64,000 bases of DNA. It comes from Bog-756 sp049517675. GTDB taxonomy: Bacteria; Actinomycetota; Acidimicrobiia; Acidimicrobiales; RAAP-2. This document shows positions 44,334-51,925 of the stretch, one piece after another. The stretch is from contig JBEKRV010000016.1 in the NCBI GenBank assembly GCA_049517675.1, forward strand, positions 4,277 through 68,276, in the 5' to 3' direction. Positions within the stretch are counted from its first letter, which is position 1. Each line of letters starts with the position of its first letter. The translations under genes and the position numbers were made by a program. The notes beneath the pieces are model-generated. The model was given only the letters and a program-made list of their open reading frames with translations, ran no database searches and was not told the origin of the DNA.

Positions 44334-47054
44334 CTACGACTCGACGAACGAATCCGCCGCCTCCAGCACGGCCAGGATCTCGTCACCCCACCGCTCGAGC
44401 CGGATCGGCCCCATGCCCCGGCACCTGGCGAGCTCGGCCAACGTCGCCGGTGCCCTTTCGGCGATCCCGACGAGCTCCTTGTCGTTGAGCACCACGTAGG
44501 CCGGCACCCCGTCCTTGCGGGCCGCGGACGACCGCCAGGCCCGCAGCGAGGCCTCCGCGGGCCCGGCAGGGGTCGACCCGGCACCCTGGTCGACCGACCG
44601 TGGGCCCGGGCGCCGCCGGCTCCCCTCGGCCTTCGTCGCGGCCTGTCCCGAAACGGTGGTCCGGGCGACCACGGGGACGTGTGGAGCGGTCCCATCGAGT
44701 TCGGCCAGGAACGGCGACGGTGCGTCACGGTCGCCGGCCACCACCACCTGGCGCCCGGCACGGGTGATCGCCACATGGAACACCCGTCGCTCGCCTTCCA
44801 CGTCGTCACTCAGACGGTGCGGAAAGAGACCGGCCGATGCCCCGGCCACGAGGACGTACCCCCACTCCTTGCCCTTGATCCGGTGGACGGTGGACAGCTC
44901 CACCCCCGGTCCGTCGGTCGGCGGACGGCCCAGGACCTCGCGCAGCCAGTGGGCGAAGGTGGCGGCATCCGGATGGAACGGTGCCACCGATTCGAGGGCG
45001 GCCAGGTCGTCGGCGTGGGTCGAGCGGTCCGCTCCGGCCCGGGAGGCGTCGAGGGTGTCCAGGGTGGCGTCGAGGCCGATCCCCACCCGCACGGCCCGCA
45101 GCGCCTCGGCCGTCGACCGGCTCGTCGCCCGGGCCACGGCCTCGAGGTCGTCGGCGTATGCCTCGAGCTTGGGGACGTCGCGGCCGGACAGGCGGCCGGC
45201 GAGCCTGCGGATGTCGGCGATCGAGGTCGTCCGGTTCTTGGTCACCATGTCGACGACCATGGGAGCGATGCCACGTGACGGCCGGCGGATCGTGTCGCGC
45301 ACGTCCTCCCTCCGGATGGCACCCGGGTCGCTACCGATCCTCAGGTAGGCGAACGCCGTGCGGATGCCCGTACGGGACAGGATCTGGGTGGTCAACGGGG
45401 TGGTGCAGGGAACCTCCGACTCGAGGAACGCCACCTGGACCGGGAGGAGCGCGGCATTGACCCTGGCCAGGACGGCGATGTCGGCCACGTCGACCCCGGC
45501 GGCGCGCCAGGCGTCGACGACCTCGACCGCCAGATCGGCCTGGGCGTCGGCCGGTGCGGTCCGGACCACGACCGGGCCCAGACCGGCCAGTGGTCCACCG
45601 ATGACCGGCAACGGATCGGTCCTCGCCTCCGGTGTCCGGATGGTCTTCGCCACCCGCTCCCTGTTGTACGACAGGAGATGGCGTGCAGCGTCCACGATGG
45701 CGGGCGGGCACCGGTAGTTGACCTCGAGGGGATGGTCGGCGGCCCCGGGGAAGTACTCGACGAAGTCGATGAGGAATTCGGGCGTGGCCCCGGTGTAGCC
45801 GTAGATGACCTGGTCGTCGTCGCCGACCCCGAAGCAGTCGAACCCCGGGGCCACCAGCAGACGGATCAGCAGCAGGTGGGCCGGGGTCAGGTCCTGGAAT
45901 TCGTCGACCAGCATGCGCCGGCACCGCGACTGCGCCGCGGCCCTCGCCGCCGGGTCGGTCACCAGGATCTCGATGGCCCGGTAGATCTGCTCGTCGAAGT
46001 CCACCTGCCCGCGCTCGGCCAGCGTCGCCCGGTACCGGTCGAAGCCTTCGGCGACTCCCGACGCGTCGGGGTACGCCTCCTCGGCGGCCTCCGGCGACAC
46101 CAGTCCGAGCCGTACGAGGGACAGCGCGGCCAGAAAGGGGGCCGAGGTGTCGGTGTTGGCCTGCCGCTTGACCTCGAACAGCTCGCCGATCAGGTCACGG
46201 ACGCCCATCTCGTCGACGACCCGGACCGGTCCGGTCGGACCGAACGCGTTGCAGATCCACAGGGCGAGGCTGTTGAGGGTGCGCACGTGGGGCCCGTCGG
46301 CACCCAGCACGTCCGCCACCCGGGCGCGCATCTCGTCGGCCGCCCGGGTGTTGTACGCGAGCGCCGTGATGACACCGGGATCGGTGCCGCGTCGGACGAG
46401 GAGTCGGAGCCGTTCGGTCAGGACGCGGGTCTTGCCCGAGCCGGCCGGGGCGATCACCCGTGCCGGGCCCGAGGGGTGGGCGACCGCGGCCAGCTGGTCC
46501 AGCGCGAGGTCGGCACCGGGGTGCGGTCCCGACGACACGGTGAGGCTCCCGGACTCGGCGCTCCATCGGTGCACGACACCGGTGCCGTCCCCACTCGGTG
46601 GCGGGTCGGGCGGTCCACCATCGACCCACAGGGGTGTGCCGTCCGCACGGGCGATGTCCGCCGCGCCCTCCTCGACGACATCCTCGTCGGCCAGTCGCCG
46701 GGCCAGCTTGCGACCGTGCCACCACACCGGTCGGCCCGCACGGGCGTCGTAGGCGTTGGCCCAGACGAGGAAGTGCAGCCGCTCCCTCCAGAAGGTGAAC
46801 CCGGGAGACAGTGCGTACACCGGGCCCGCATGACGTTCGGGCTCACGGAGTTCCTCGGGCCTGACGCGGAGCTCGACGACCACCGGCGCACGCTCGAGCC
46901 AGGCCCGGTGGAGTCGGTCCACCACGGCTCCGGGACGATCGAGAGCGTCCTGGTCCACCACGACACGGGGGGCGTCCGCCCACGGCTCGGGCGCCGGGGC
47001 GTCCGGGCCCACCACCACACTCCTGCCGAGGGCAGCCGGCCCGGGAAACGTCAC
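44334..47054 (-). CDS. UvrD/Rep-type superfamily 1 helicase with HRDC domain
   Basis: A 906-residue 3'-5' DNA helicase. The N-terminal 185 residues are an extra domain of unknown role. Motif I is IAPAGSGKTRVLTERL (about residues 204-219), motif II RMLVDEFQDLTPAHLLLI (about 380), motif III GDDDQVIYGYTGA, motif V STVHRIKGKEWGYV (about 700) and motif VI VFHVAITRAGRQVVV. After a disordered linker the C-terminus is an HRDC domain (VLNDKELVGIAERAPATLAE), which helps bind branched DNA. It should act in repair or replication restart. The N-terminal extension and HRDC distinguish it from PcrA. Divergent from the cytochrome operon. Confidence 0.9.
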   Translation of the reverse strand: MTFPGPAALGRSVVVGPDAPAPEPWADAPRVVVDQDALDRPGAVVDRLHRAWLERAPVVVELRVRPEELREPERHAGPVYALSPGFTFWRERLHFLVWANAYDARAGRPVWWHGRKLARRLADEDVVEEGAADIARADGTPLWVDGGPPDPPPSGDGTGVVHRWSAESGSLTVSSGPHPGADLALDQLAAVAHPSGPARVIAPAGSGKTRVLTERLRLLVRRGTDPGVITALAYNTRAADEMRARVADVLGADGPHVRTLNSLALWICNAFGPTGPVRVVDEMGVRDLIGELFEVKRQANTDTSAPFLAALSLVRLGLVSPEAAEEAYPDASGVAEGFDRYRATLAERGQVDFDEQIYRAIEILVTDPAARAAAQSRCRRMLVDEFQDLTPAHLLLIRLLVAPGFDCFGVGDDDQVIYGYTGATPEFLIDFVEYFPGAADHPLEVNYRCPPAIVDAARHLLSYNRERVAKTIRTPEARTDPLPVIGGPLAGLGPVVVRTAPADAQADLAVEVVDAWRAAGVDVADIAVLARVNAALLPVQVAFLESEVPCTTPLTTQILSRTGIRTAFAYLRIGSDPGAIRREDVRDTIRRPSRGIAPMVVDMVTKNRTTSIADIRRLAGRLSGRDVPKLEAYADDLEAVARATSRSTAEALRAVRVGIGLDATLDTLDASRAGADRSTHADDLAALESVAPFHPDAATFAHWLREVLGRPPTDGPGVELSTVHRIKGKEWGYVLVAGASAGLFPHRLSDDVEGERRVFHVAITRAGRQVVVAGDRDAPSPFLAELDGTAPHVPVVARTTVSGQAATKAEGSRRRPGPRSVDQGAGSTPAGPAEASLRAWRSSAARKDGVPAYVVLNDKELVGIAERAPATLAELARCRGMGPIRLERWGDEILAVLEAADSFVES

Positions 47055-47147
47055 CGTCCCAACCTAACCACCGGGTGTGCCGGCAGCGGCGTCCACCCCC
47101 CGGGCGGCGGCCCGGTCCGTGCGGCACGTCCCGGATTCCGTCCCTTC

Positions 47148-47169
47148 CGTAGGGACTTTCGGCCCTACG
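47148..47169. promoter_or_regulatory. DosR/DevR-like box before the cytochrome b operon
   Basis: Arms CGTAGGG and CCCTACG flank ACTTTCGG. The core GGGACTTTCGGCCC matches 12 of 14 positions of the half-site pair GGGACTWWAGTCCC recognised by mycobacterial DosR and streptomycete OsdR. It lies 46 bases before the first ATG of the operon. The inverted repeat is seen directly; regulator identity is inference. Confidence 0.45.
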
Positions 47170-47214
47170 TCTCGCACCCCGATGTCCGTAGCCTCCCACC
47201 AGGAGGTGAGTCGC

Positions 47215-47415
47215 ATGCCAACCGTCACCCTCGTGATCGGGACACTCTTCGGGAGCCTCATCGACCTGAACCACCCCGGCCACTACATCCACTGGGGATT
47301 CGTCCAGATGTCGTACGCCAACCTGACGGTCATCGTCCTGATGCTCATCGTGTTCGCCGCCGCCATCCTCATCCCCTTCAAGAGCCACAAGAGCCAGGAG
47401 GGGGAAGACCGATGA
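47215..47415 (+). CDS. Small single-span membrane protein of the cytochrome b operon
   Basis: A 66-residue protein. A short N-terminal hydrophobic segment (VTLVIGTLFGSLI) and one clear helix (YANLTVIVLMLIVFAAAILI, about residues 34-53) are followed by a charged tail. The start is decided by a perfect AGGAGGTGA Shine-Dalgarno sequence five bases before the ATG; longer readings are unlikely. The stop overlaps the start of the cytochrome b gene (ATGA), so it is probably a small subunit or assembly factor of that complex. I know no named homologue. Confidence 0.75.
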   Translation: MPTVTLVIGTLFGSLIDLNHPGHYIHWGFVQMSYANLTVIVLMLIVFAAAILIPFKSHKSQEGEDR

Positions 47416-48155
47416 CCGTCACCGATCCGAGCCTCGGACCGCAGGCCGACCTGGACAAGGCCGCCGACCGGCCGGAGGACGCCCGTCAATGGACGGCGAA
47501 GGTGCGCCACGCCGCCGTGGACGCCCTGCCCCCGCAACGGATGCTGCCCGACCGCCAGCCCGCCTACGTGGCGTCCTGGATCTACGTGTTCGGGGTGGTG
47601 ACGATCTCGGCACTGGTGGTCGTCATCGGGACCGGATTCGTGCTGGCCATCATGGGCCCGAACTGGTGGCACGTGTCGTCGACCGGCCTGTTCGTGAACT
47701 CCCTCCACCTGTGGAGCGTCGAGGTGTTCTTCTTCGCCATGGTCGTCCACCTCTGGGGCAAGTTCTTCATGGCGGCGTGGCGGGGGAAACGGCGGGCCAC
47801 GTGGATCACCGGCGTGGTCACCTTCCTGGTGTCGGTCGGGGCCGCCTTCACCGGCTACCTGTCCCAGCAGAACTTCGACTCCCAGTGGATCAGCACCCAG
47901 GCCAAGGACGGGATCAACTCGACAGGCGCCGGGGCCATCTTCAACGTGACCAACTTCGGCCAGATGATCATGTGGCACATCGTGCTCCTGCCGCTGTGCG
48001 TGGTGCTCCTCGTCGGCATCCACGTCCTCATGGTCCGCCTCCGGGGCGTGGTGCCGCCGTTCGCCGCAAAGGGGGAGACCCCGGGTAGCGGCGTCGGCGT
48101 GACGACCGCGGCCCCCGTTGGCACCGCCGTCGATGGCGCGGAGGTGCAGGCATGA
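47412..48155 (+). CDS. Cytochrome b/b6 N-terminal domain protein
   Basis: A 247-residue membrane protein carrying the four-helix, two-heme half of cytochrome b. The heme His pair of helix B is in LHLWSVEVFFFAMVVHLW (14 residues apart), that of helix D in MWHIVLLPLCVVLLVGIHV (15 apart); the latter spacing is that of cytochrome b6 rather than mitochondrial-type b. The quinol-side GYLSQQNFDSQW and QAKDGINSTGAGAIF lie between. It should pass electrons across the membrane between quinone sites. It is coupled by ATGA overlaps to the genes on both sides. No Rieske or cytochrome c gene is present in the window. Confidence 0.9.
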   Translation: MTVTDPSLGPQADLDKAADRPEDARQWTAKVRHAAVDALPPQRMLPDRQPAYVASWIYVFGVVTISALVVVIGTGFVLAIMGPNWWHVSSTGLFVNSLHLWSVEVFFFAMVVHLWGKFFMAAWRGKRRATWITGVVTFLVSVGAAFTGYLSQQNFDSQWISTQAKDGINSTGAGAIFNVTNFGQMIMWHIVLLPLCVVLLVGIHVLMVRLRGVVPPFAAKGETPGSGVGVTTAAPVGTAVDGAEVQA

Positions 48156-49207
48156 GCGAGCACACGGTTTCCAGGTCATCGAAGGTCCGCCGCTTCAATC
48201 CGGACCGGGACGTCGCCGACTGGCACGGTCGGTACGAGCCCTACGACCTGGTCAAGGAGTTCCTCATCGCCCTGCTCGTGGTGGTCATCCTGGTCGTCGG
48301 GCTGGCCGTCGTGTTCGGCTCACCCGATGACGCGCCGGTGACGGTCAAGTCGTGGTCGACCTCCGATCCGGTGGACTTCGCCCAGACCGCGATCACCGAG
48401 CTCGACGGAACGAGTGGGACGGCGACCTACGGGCCGCCCTACAACACCAACGGCACCTCCCAGTCGATCGGACCGTTCTCCCCCGAGGACTGGATGGGGG
48501 TCCACCATCCGATCGACACCGCCCAGGACTACGTCCTCGGGCCGCTCGCCACGCTGCCCGACGACCCCCAGGCCCGGGCGGCGGTCGCCCGGTACACGTC
48601 GGCGTCCCCCGCCCAGCAGGCGACGTGGACGGCGGCCTACGAGAAGGCGGTGGCCAACGCCACGTACACCGACGGCAGATTGGTCGTGCCCGCCGGCGGC
48701 TACGGCCCGGTCGGGCCCATCATCGGCTCGCTGACCTCGATGGCCCGCAGTGGGGCGCTCGACGGCGCACTGCTCAGCTCCCGCCAGTTCTACGGAACCG
48801 ACTACACCAAGCCGCTCCTGTTCGTGGCCGACGGCCAGTACCTGGCCAACCTGGCCACCAACGACCACCTGGCGGGCGACCAGTGGGGGATGATGAACGA
48901 GACGGGCAACTGGCCGGGCCAGGCCTGGCTGTGGTTGTACACCCTCTGGTACCAGGTCCCCCCGATGAACACGTCGTCCAGCGGGGACCTGCAGGTGTTC
49001 AGCATCATGATCATCCTCACCATCCTGCTCGCCGTGCTGCCGTTCATCCCCGGGCTCCGGTCCATACCCCGGTGGTCCCGCGTCTACCGACTCATCTGGC
49101 GGAACCACTACCGGGAGGTCGAGCGTCCGACCGGTGTCTCGGGGAGGTCGTCCGATCAACCGCTGGTCGGCGGAGGGGCCCGGGCCCCGACCACGGTCCC
49201 GGGCTGA
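48152..49207 (+). CDS. Membrane subunit coupled to cytochrome b, unknown type
   Basis: A 351-residue protein occupying the position of cytochrome b C-terminal subunit IV. One helix near the N-terminus (about residues 36-56, FLIALLVVVILVVGLAVVFG) and one near the C-terminus (about 285-306, FSIMIILTILLAVLPFIPGL) enclose a 220-residue mostly polar region likely outside the membrane. There is no CxxCH heme site, no Rieske Cys-His boxes and no PEWY motif, so it does not match standard bc1/b6f partners. Trp-rich WPGQAWLWLYTLWYQVPP may lie at the membrane surface. Start overlaps the upstream stop (ATGA). Function unknown, but stoichiometric partnership with the b subunit is likely. Confidence 0.8.
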   Translation: MSEHTVSRSSKVRRFNPDRDVADWHGRYEPYDLVKEFLIALLVVVILVVGLAVVFGSPDDAPVTVKSWSTSDPVDFAQTAITELDGTSGTATYGPPYNTNGTSQSIGPFSPEDWMGVHHPIDTAQDYVLGPLATLPDDPQARAAVARYTSASPAQQATWTAAYEKAVANATYTDGRLVVPAGGYGPVGPIIGSLTSMARSGALDGALLSSRQFYGTDYTKPLLFVADGQYLANLATNDHLAGDQWGMMNETGNWPGQAWLWLYTLWYQVPPMNTSSSGDLQVFSIMIILTILLAVLPFIPGLRSIPRWSRVYRLIWRNHYREVERPTGVSGRSSDQPLVGGGARAPTTVPG

Positions 49208-49240
49208 CCGACCGGGGCCACCGCGTCGGGTCCTCGTGCG

Positions 49241-50035
49241 CTACGAGGGTCCCCGCTCGGCCCGCAGGACGGCGACCAGCCGGGCCACGTCGCTGGCGTC
49301 GATGCGCTCGGCCGCCTTCACCGAGGCCTTCCCCAGCACCGACCCGAACGGGAGCGCGTCGACGATCCCGCGACCGGCCCATCGGCGGATCAGGCGGAAC
49401 TCCGTCGACCGGGCGAGCATCCGCTCGTCGACCACCTTCCCCCTGGACATGAGGGCGGCGTTGGTCAGGCGCCGTACCTCCCCCGGGGTCGTCGCCATGC
49501 CCAGTCGATCGAGCCGGCGGACCAGGAACGAGCCGGTGTTGTACCAGTCGCAGACCCCGTGGACGAGTGCTGCCACCTGGCCGACGACACCGTCGATGGC
49601 CATGGCCAGGAGGGGGCCGCCCTCGAGGGTCGAGGCCGACGCCGCACCGACGAGGGCGAGCTGCAGAGCCCCCACCGCGGTGCCGATGGAACGGTTCTGC
49701 CGGGCGGCGAGCTCCTCCACCCCGACGGTGTCGTAGAGCACGGCCGGGTGGTCGACGACCTGGGTGGACATCCAGTCGAGCAGACGGGGCGGGGCCGCGG
49801 CGACCCGGGCCCGGACCCGCCACAGCCGTCGCGGCCCCGCCGTCAGGGCCTCCCGCCCGATGTCGCCGAACGCCGCTTCGAGCTCGGCGGACGCCCCCGC
49901 AGGGAGGCCGTCCGGTGCGAGCAGCGTCCGCACCCCGCGGGCGAAGGCCGCCCGGGCCCGGGCCAGACGGGCGCCACCACGGACCGGACCGGATTCTCCG
50001 GCGTCCCCGGTCGGGTCGTTCGGCGCGTCGGTCAC
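49241..50035 (-). CDS. Uncharacterised protein with central hydrophobic segments
   Basis: A 264-residue protein I cannot assign with confidence. An Arg/Ala-rich N-terminal third is followed by LLDWMSTQVVDHPAVLYDTVG and weakly hydrophobic stretches (GTAVGALQLALVGAASAST, PLLAMAIDGVVGQVAALVHG), then a basic C-terminal domain (LTNAALMSRGKVVDERMLA, ending LVAVLRAERGPS). The layout recalls EcsC-like proteins, but no diagnostic motif is clear. GTG 50035 and an upstream TTG at 50071 are both possible starts; neither has a good ribosome site. It is convergent with the cytochrome operon, 34 bases after its stop. Confidence 0.65.
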   Translation of the reverse strand: MTDAPNDPTGDAGESGPVRGGARLARARAAFARGVRTLLAPDGLPAGASAELEAAFGDIGREALTAGPRRLWRVRARVAAAPPRLLDWMSTQVVDHPAVLYDTVGVEELAARQNRSIGTAVGALQLALVGAASASTLEGGPLLAMAIDGVVGQVAALVHGVCDWYNTGSFLVRRLDRLGMATTPGEVRRLTNAALMSRGKVVDERMLARSTEFRLIRRWAGRGIVDALPFGSVLGKASVKAAERIDASDVARLVAVLRAERGPS

Positions 50036-50128
50036 ACCGCCGAGTCTGGTGAGCCCGGGGCGGCGGGGCAAGCCGCCGTTTCGGTGTCGGCGGCCCGTCG
50101 CCCCGGACGGAGCGGTGTCCGGTGATGC

Positions 50129-50157
50129 TTGACATCACTTCGGGCAGGGCCTAGGCC
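50129..50157 (+). promoter_or_regulatory. Promoter with overlapping palindrome before the APC permease
   Basis: TTGACA (50129-50134), 17 bases, TAGGCC (50152-50157). The perfect palindrome GGCCTAGGCC (50148-50157) covers the -10 box, so a repressor bound there would block transcription. Confidence 0.5.
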
Positions 50158-50162
50158 TGTGC

Positions 50163-50203
50163 AGAACTTTATGAGTTCTTTACGGGGGTGATCAGCACCC
50201 CCG
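50163..50203 (+). promoter_or_regulatory. Two leader hairpins before the APC permease
   Basis: AGAACT/AGTTCT with loop TTATG (50163-50179), then CGGGGGTG/CACCCCCG with loop ATCAG (50183-50203), a perfect 8-base-pair stem ending ten bases before the GGGAG ribosome site. Possible RNA-level control of the permease. Confidence 0.4.
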
Positions 50204-50222
50204 AGCGAAGACGGGAGTGCGC

Positions 50223-51842
50223 GTGGACGACCGACAGGATCTCGACCGACCGACCGGAGGGCCCGGCGCCTCCACCGCAGCTGCGGTGATGGACGCCGAC
50301 ACCCGGCGCCTCCACGAGCTCGGGTACGCACAGGAGCTCAAGCGGGGCATGGGGGGCTTCTCCAACTTCGCCATCTCCTTCTCGATCATCTCGATCCTGA
50401 CCGGCGGGATCACCACCTACTACCTCGGCATGGACGCCGGCGGCCCCCTGGTCATCACGACCGGATGGTTCATCGTCGGCGCCTTCGTGCTCTGCGTCGG
50501 ACTGGGCATGGCCGAGATCTGCTCCGCCTACCCGACAGCCGGCGGCCTCTACTACTGGTCGGCCCAGCTCGCACCCAAGAACAAGGCCGCTTGGTCGTGG
50601 GCTTGCGGCTGGTTCAACCTGGTCGGACAGGTGGCCGTGACCGCATCGATCGACTACGGGCTCGCCACCTATGTCGCCTTCCTCCTCTCGCTCTACTCCA
50701 ACAGCTTCCACTCGACCGTCAAGTGGATCCTGGTCTTCTACGCCGTGATCCTGGCCGCTCACGGCCTGCTCAACACCTTCCGGGTGAAGCTGGTGGGCAT
50801 GCTGGCCGACGTCAGCGCGTGGTGGCACCTCATCGGCACGGTGGTGATCGTCGTGGCCCTCGTCGCCATCCCGAGCCACCACCAGAGCGTCAGCTTCCTG
50901 TTCCACAGCGAGAACCTGACCGGGTGGACCGGGCCCTTCGCCGGGGTCTACGCCTTCGCCATCGGACTGCTGCTCGCCCAGTACACCCTCACCGGGTACG
51001 ACGCCTCGGCCCACATGACCGAGGAGACACACGTCGCCGCCAAGGAGGGGCCGAAGGGCATCGTGCGGGCCATCTACATCTCGATCATCGCCGGATTCAT
51101 CCTCAACCTGGCCATGACTCTGGCCATCCAGGGCGGCCCGAAGGACTATGCGGCGCTCGCCGGCAACGGCGCCACCGCCGGTGGCCAGCTCTTCGTCGAC
51201 GCCATCACCGGCCAGGGAGGCAAGCTGCTGGTGATCATCTCGATGGTGGCGATGTTCTTCTGCGGCATGGCCTCGGTGACCGCCAACTCGCGGATGATCT
51301 ACGCCTTCTCGCGTGACGGCGCCGTGCCCGGCCACAAGCTGTGGCACCGGCTCCACCCGGACACCCGGACACCGGTCAACGCCGTGTGGATGGCCGTCGT
51401 CGTCGCCTTCCTCCTGGGCGTCCCGTCGCTCTACCAGGTCGGCAACTACTCGGTGGCCTTCTTCGCCATCGTCGCCATCGGGACCATCGGCCTCTACGTG
51501 GCCTACGGCATCCCCATCTTCCTCCGGCTGCGCGCCGGCGACAGCTTCGAACCGGGGCCGTGGAACCTGGGCAGGTGGTCCAAGCCCATCGGCTACATCG
51601 CGGTGATCTGGGTGGTGGTGATCGCCATCCTGTTCGTCTCCCCGTCCTTCTACCCGTGGACCACGGCCGCCAACTTCAATTGGGCGGGACCCGTCTTCGT
51701 CGCCGTCATGGCGGCGGTGTTGATCTGGTACGCCGTCTCCGCCCACAAGTGGTTCACGGGCCCGAAGATCCAGGGCTCCGAGGACGCCCTCGAGGAGATC
51801 GAGGAAGAGTACGCCGAGGGCATCGTCCCCCCGGAGTCCTGA
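50223..51842 (+). CDS. APC-superfamily amino acid/amine permease
   Basis: A 539-residue transporter with about twelve membrane helices. It starts with the family-typical ELKRGMGGFSNFAISFSIIS, followed by GAFVLCVGLGMAEICSAYPTAGGLYYW (quoted from about residue 84), the substrate/Na-site region GYDASAHMTEET near 262 and KLWHRLHPDTRTPVNAVW near 375. These are characteristic of the BAT/ACT branch, which carries amino acids, GABA or polyamines by proton symport. The GTG at 50223 is chosen because GGGAG lies five bases before it; the GTG at 50217 overlaps that site. The C-terminus is acidic (EDALEEIEEEYAE). The substrate cannot be told. Confidence 0.92.
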   Translation: MDDRQDLDRPTGGPGASTAAAVMDADTRRLHELGYAQELKRGMGGFSNFAISFSIISILTGGITTYYLGMDAGGPLVITTGWFIVGAFVLCVGLGMAEICSAYPTAGGLYYWSAQLAPKNKAAWSWACGWFNLVGQVAVTASIDYGLATYVAFLLSLYSNSFHSTVKWILVFYAVILAAHGLLNTFRVKLVGMLADVSAWWHLIGTVVIVVALVAIPSHHQSVSFLFHSENLTGWTGPFAGVYAFAIGLLLAQYTLTGYDASAHMTEETHVAAKEGPKGIVRAIYISIIAGFILNLAMTLAIQGGPKDYAALAGNGATAGGQLFVDAITGQGGKLLVIISMVAMFFCGMASVTANSRMIYAFSRDGAVPGHKLWHRLHPDTRTPVNAVWMAVVVAFLLGVPSLYQVGNYSVAFFAIVAIGTIGLYVAYGIPIFLRLRAGDSFEPGPWNLGRWSKPIGYIAVIWVVVIAILFVSPSFYPWTTAANFNWAGPVFVAVMAAVLIWYAVSAHKWFTGPKIQGSEDALEEIEEEYAEGIVPPES

Positions 51843-51887
51843 TCGCGTCGACGGGCGGCCCCGGTCGCCGGTAACGTCGGTCGTCGA

Positions 51888-51906
51888 CCCGGGACGACGT
51901 CCCGGG
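51888..51906. promoter_or_regulatory. 19-bp palindrome between permease and monooxygenase
   Basis: CCCGGGAC and GTCCCGGG around GAC, 20 bases before the monooxygenase ATG. No T run follows. Candidate operator, or a hairpin separating the two genes. Confidence 0.45.
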
Positions 51907-51925
51907 ACAGGGGCGAAGGGGAGTC

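Noticed and set aside
49241..50035. Firm EcsC-family assignment
   Set aside because: Only the general layout is similar; no diagnostic motif could be identified by eye.
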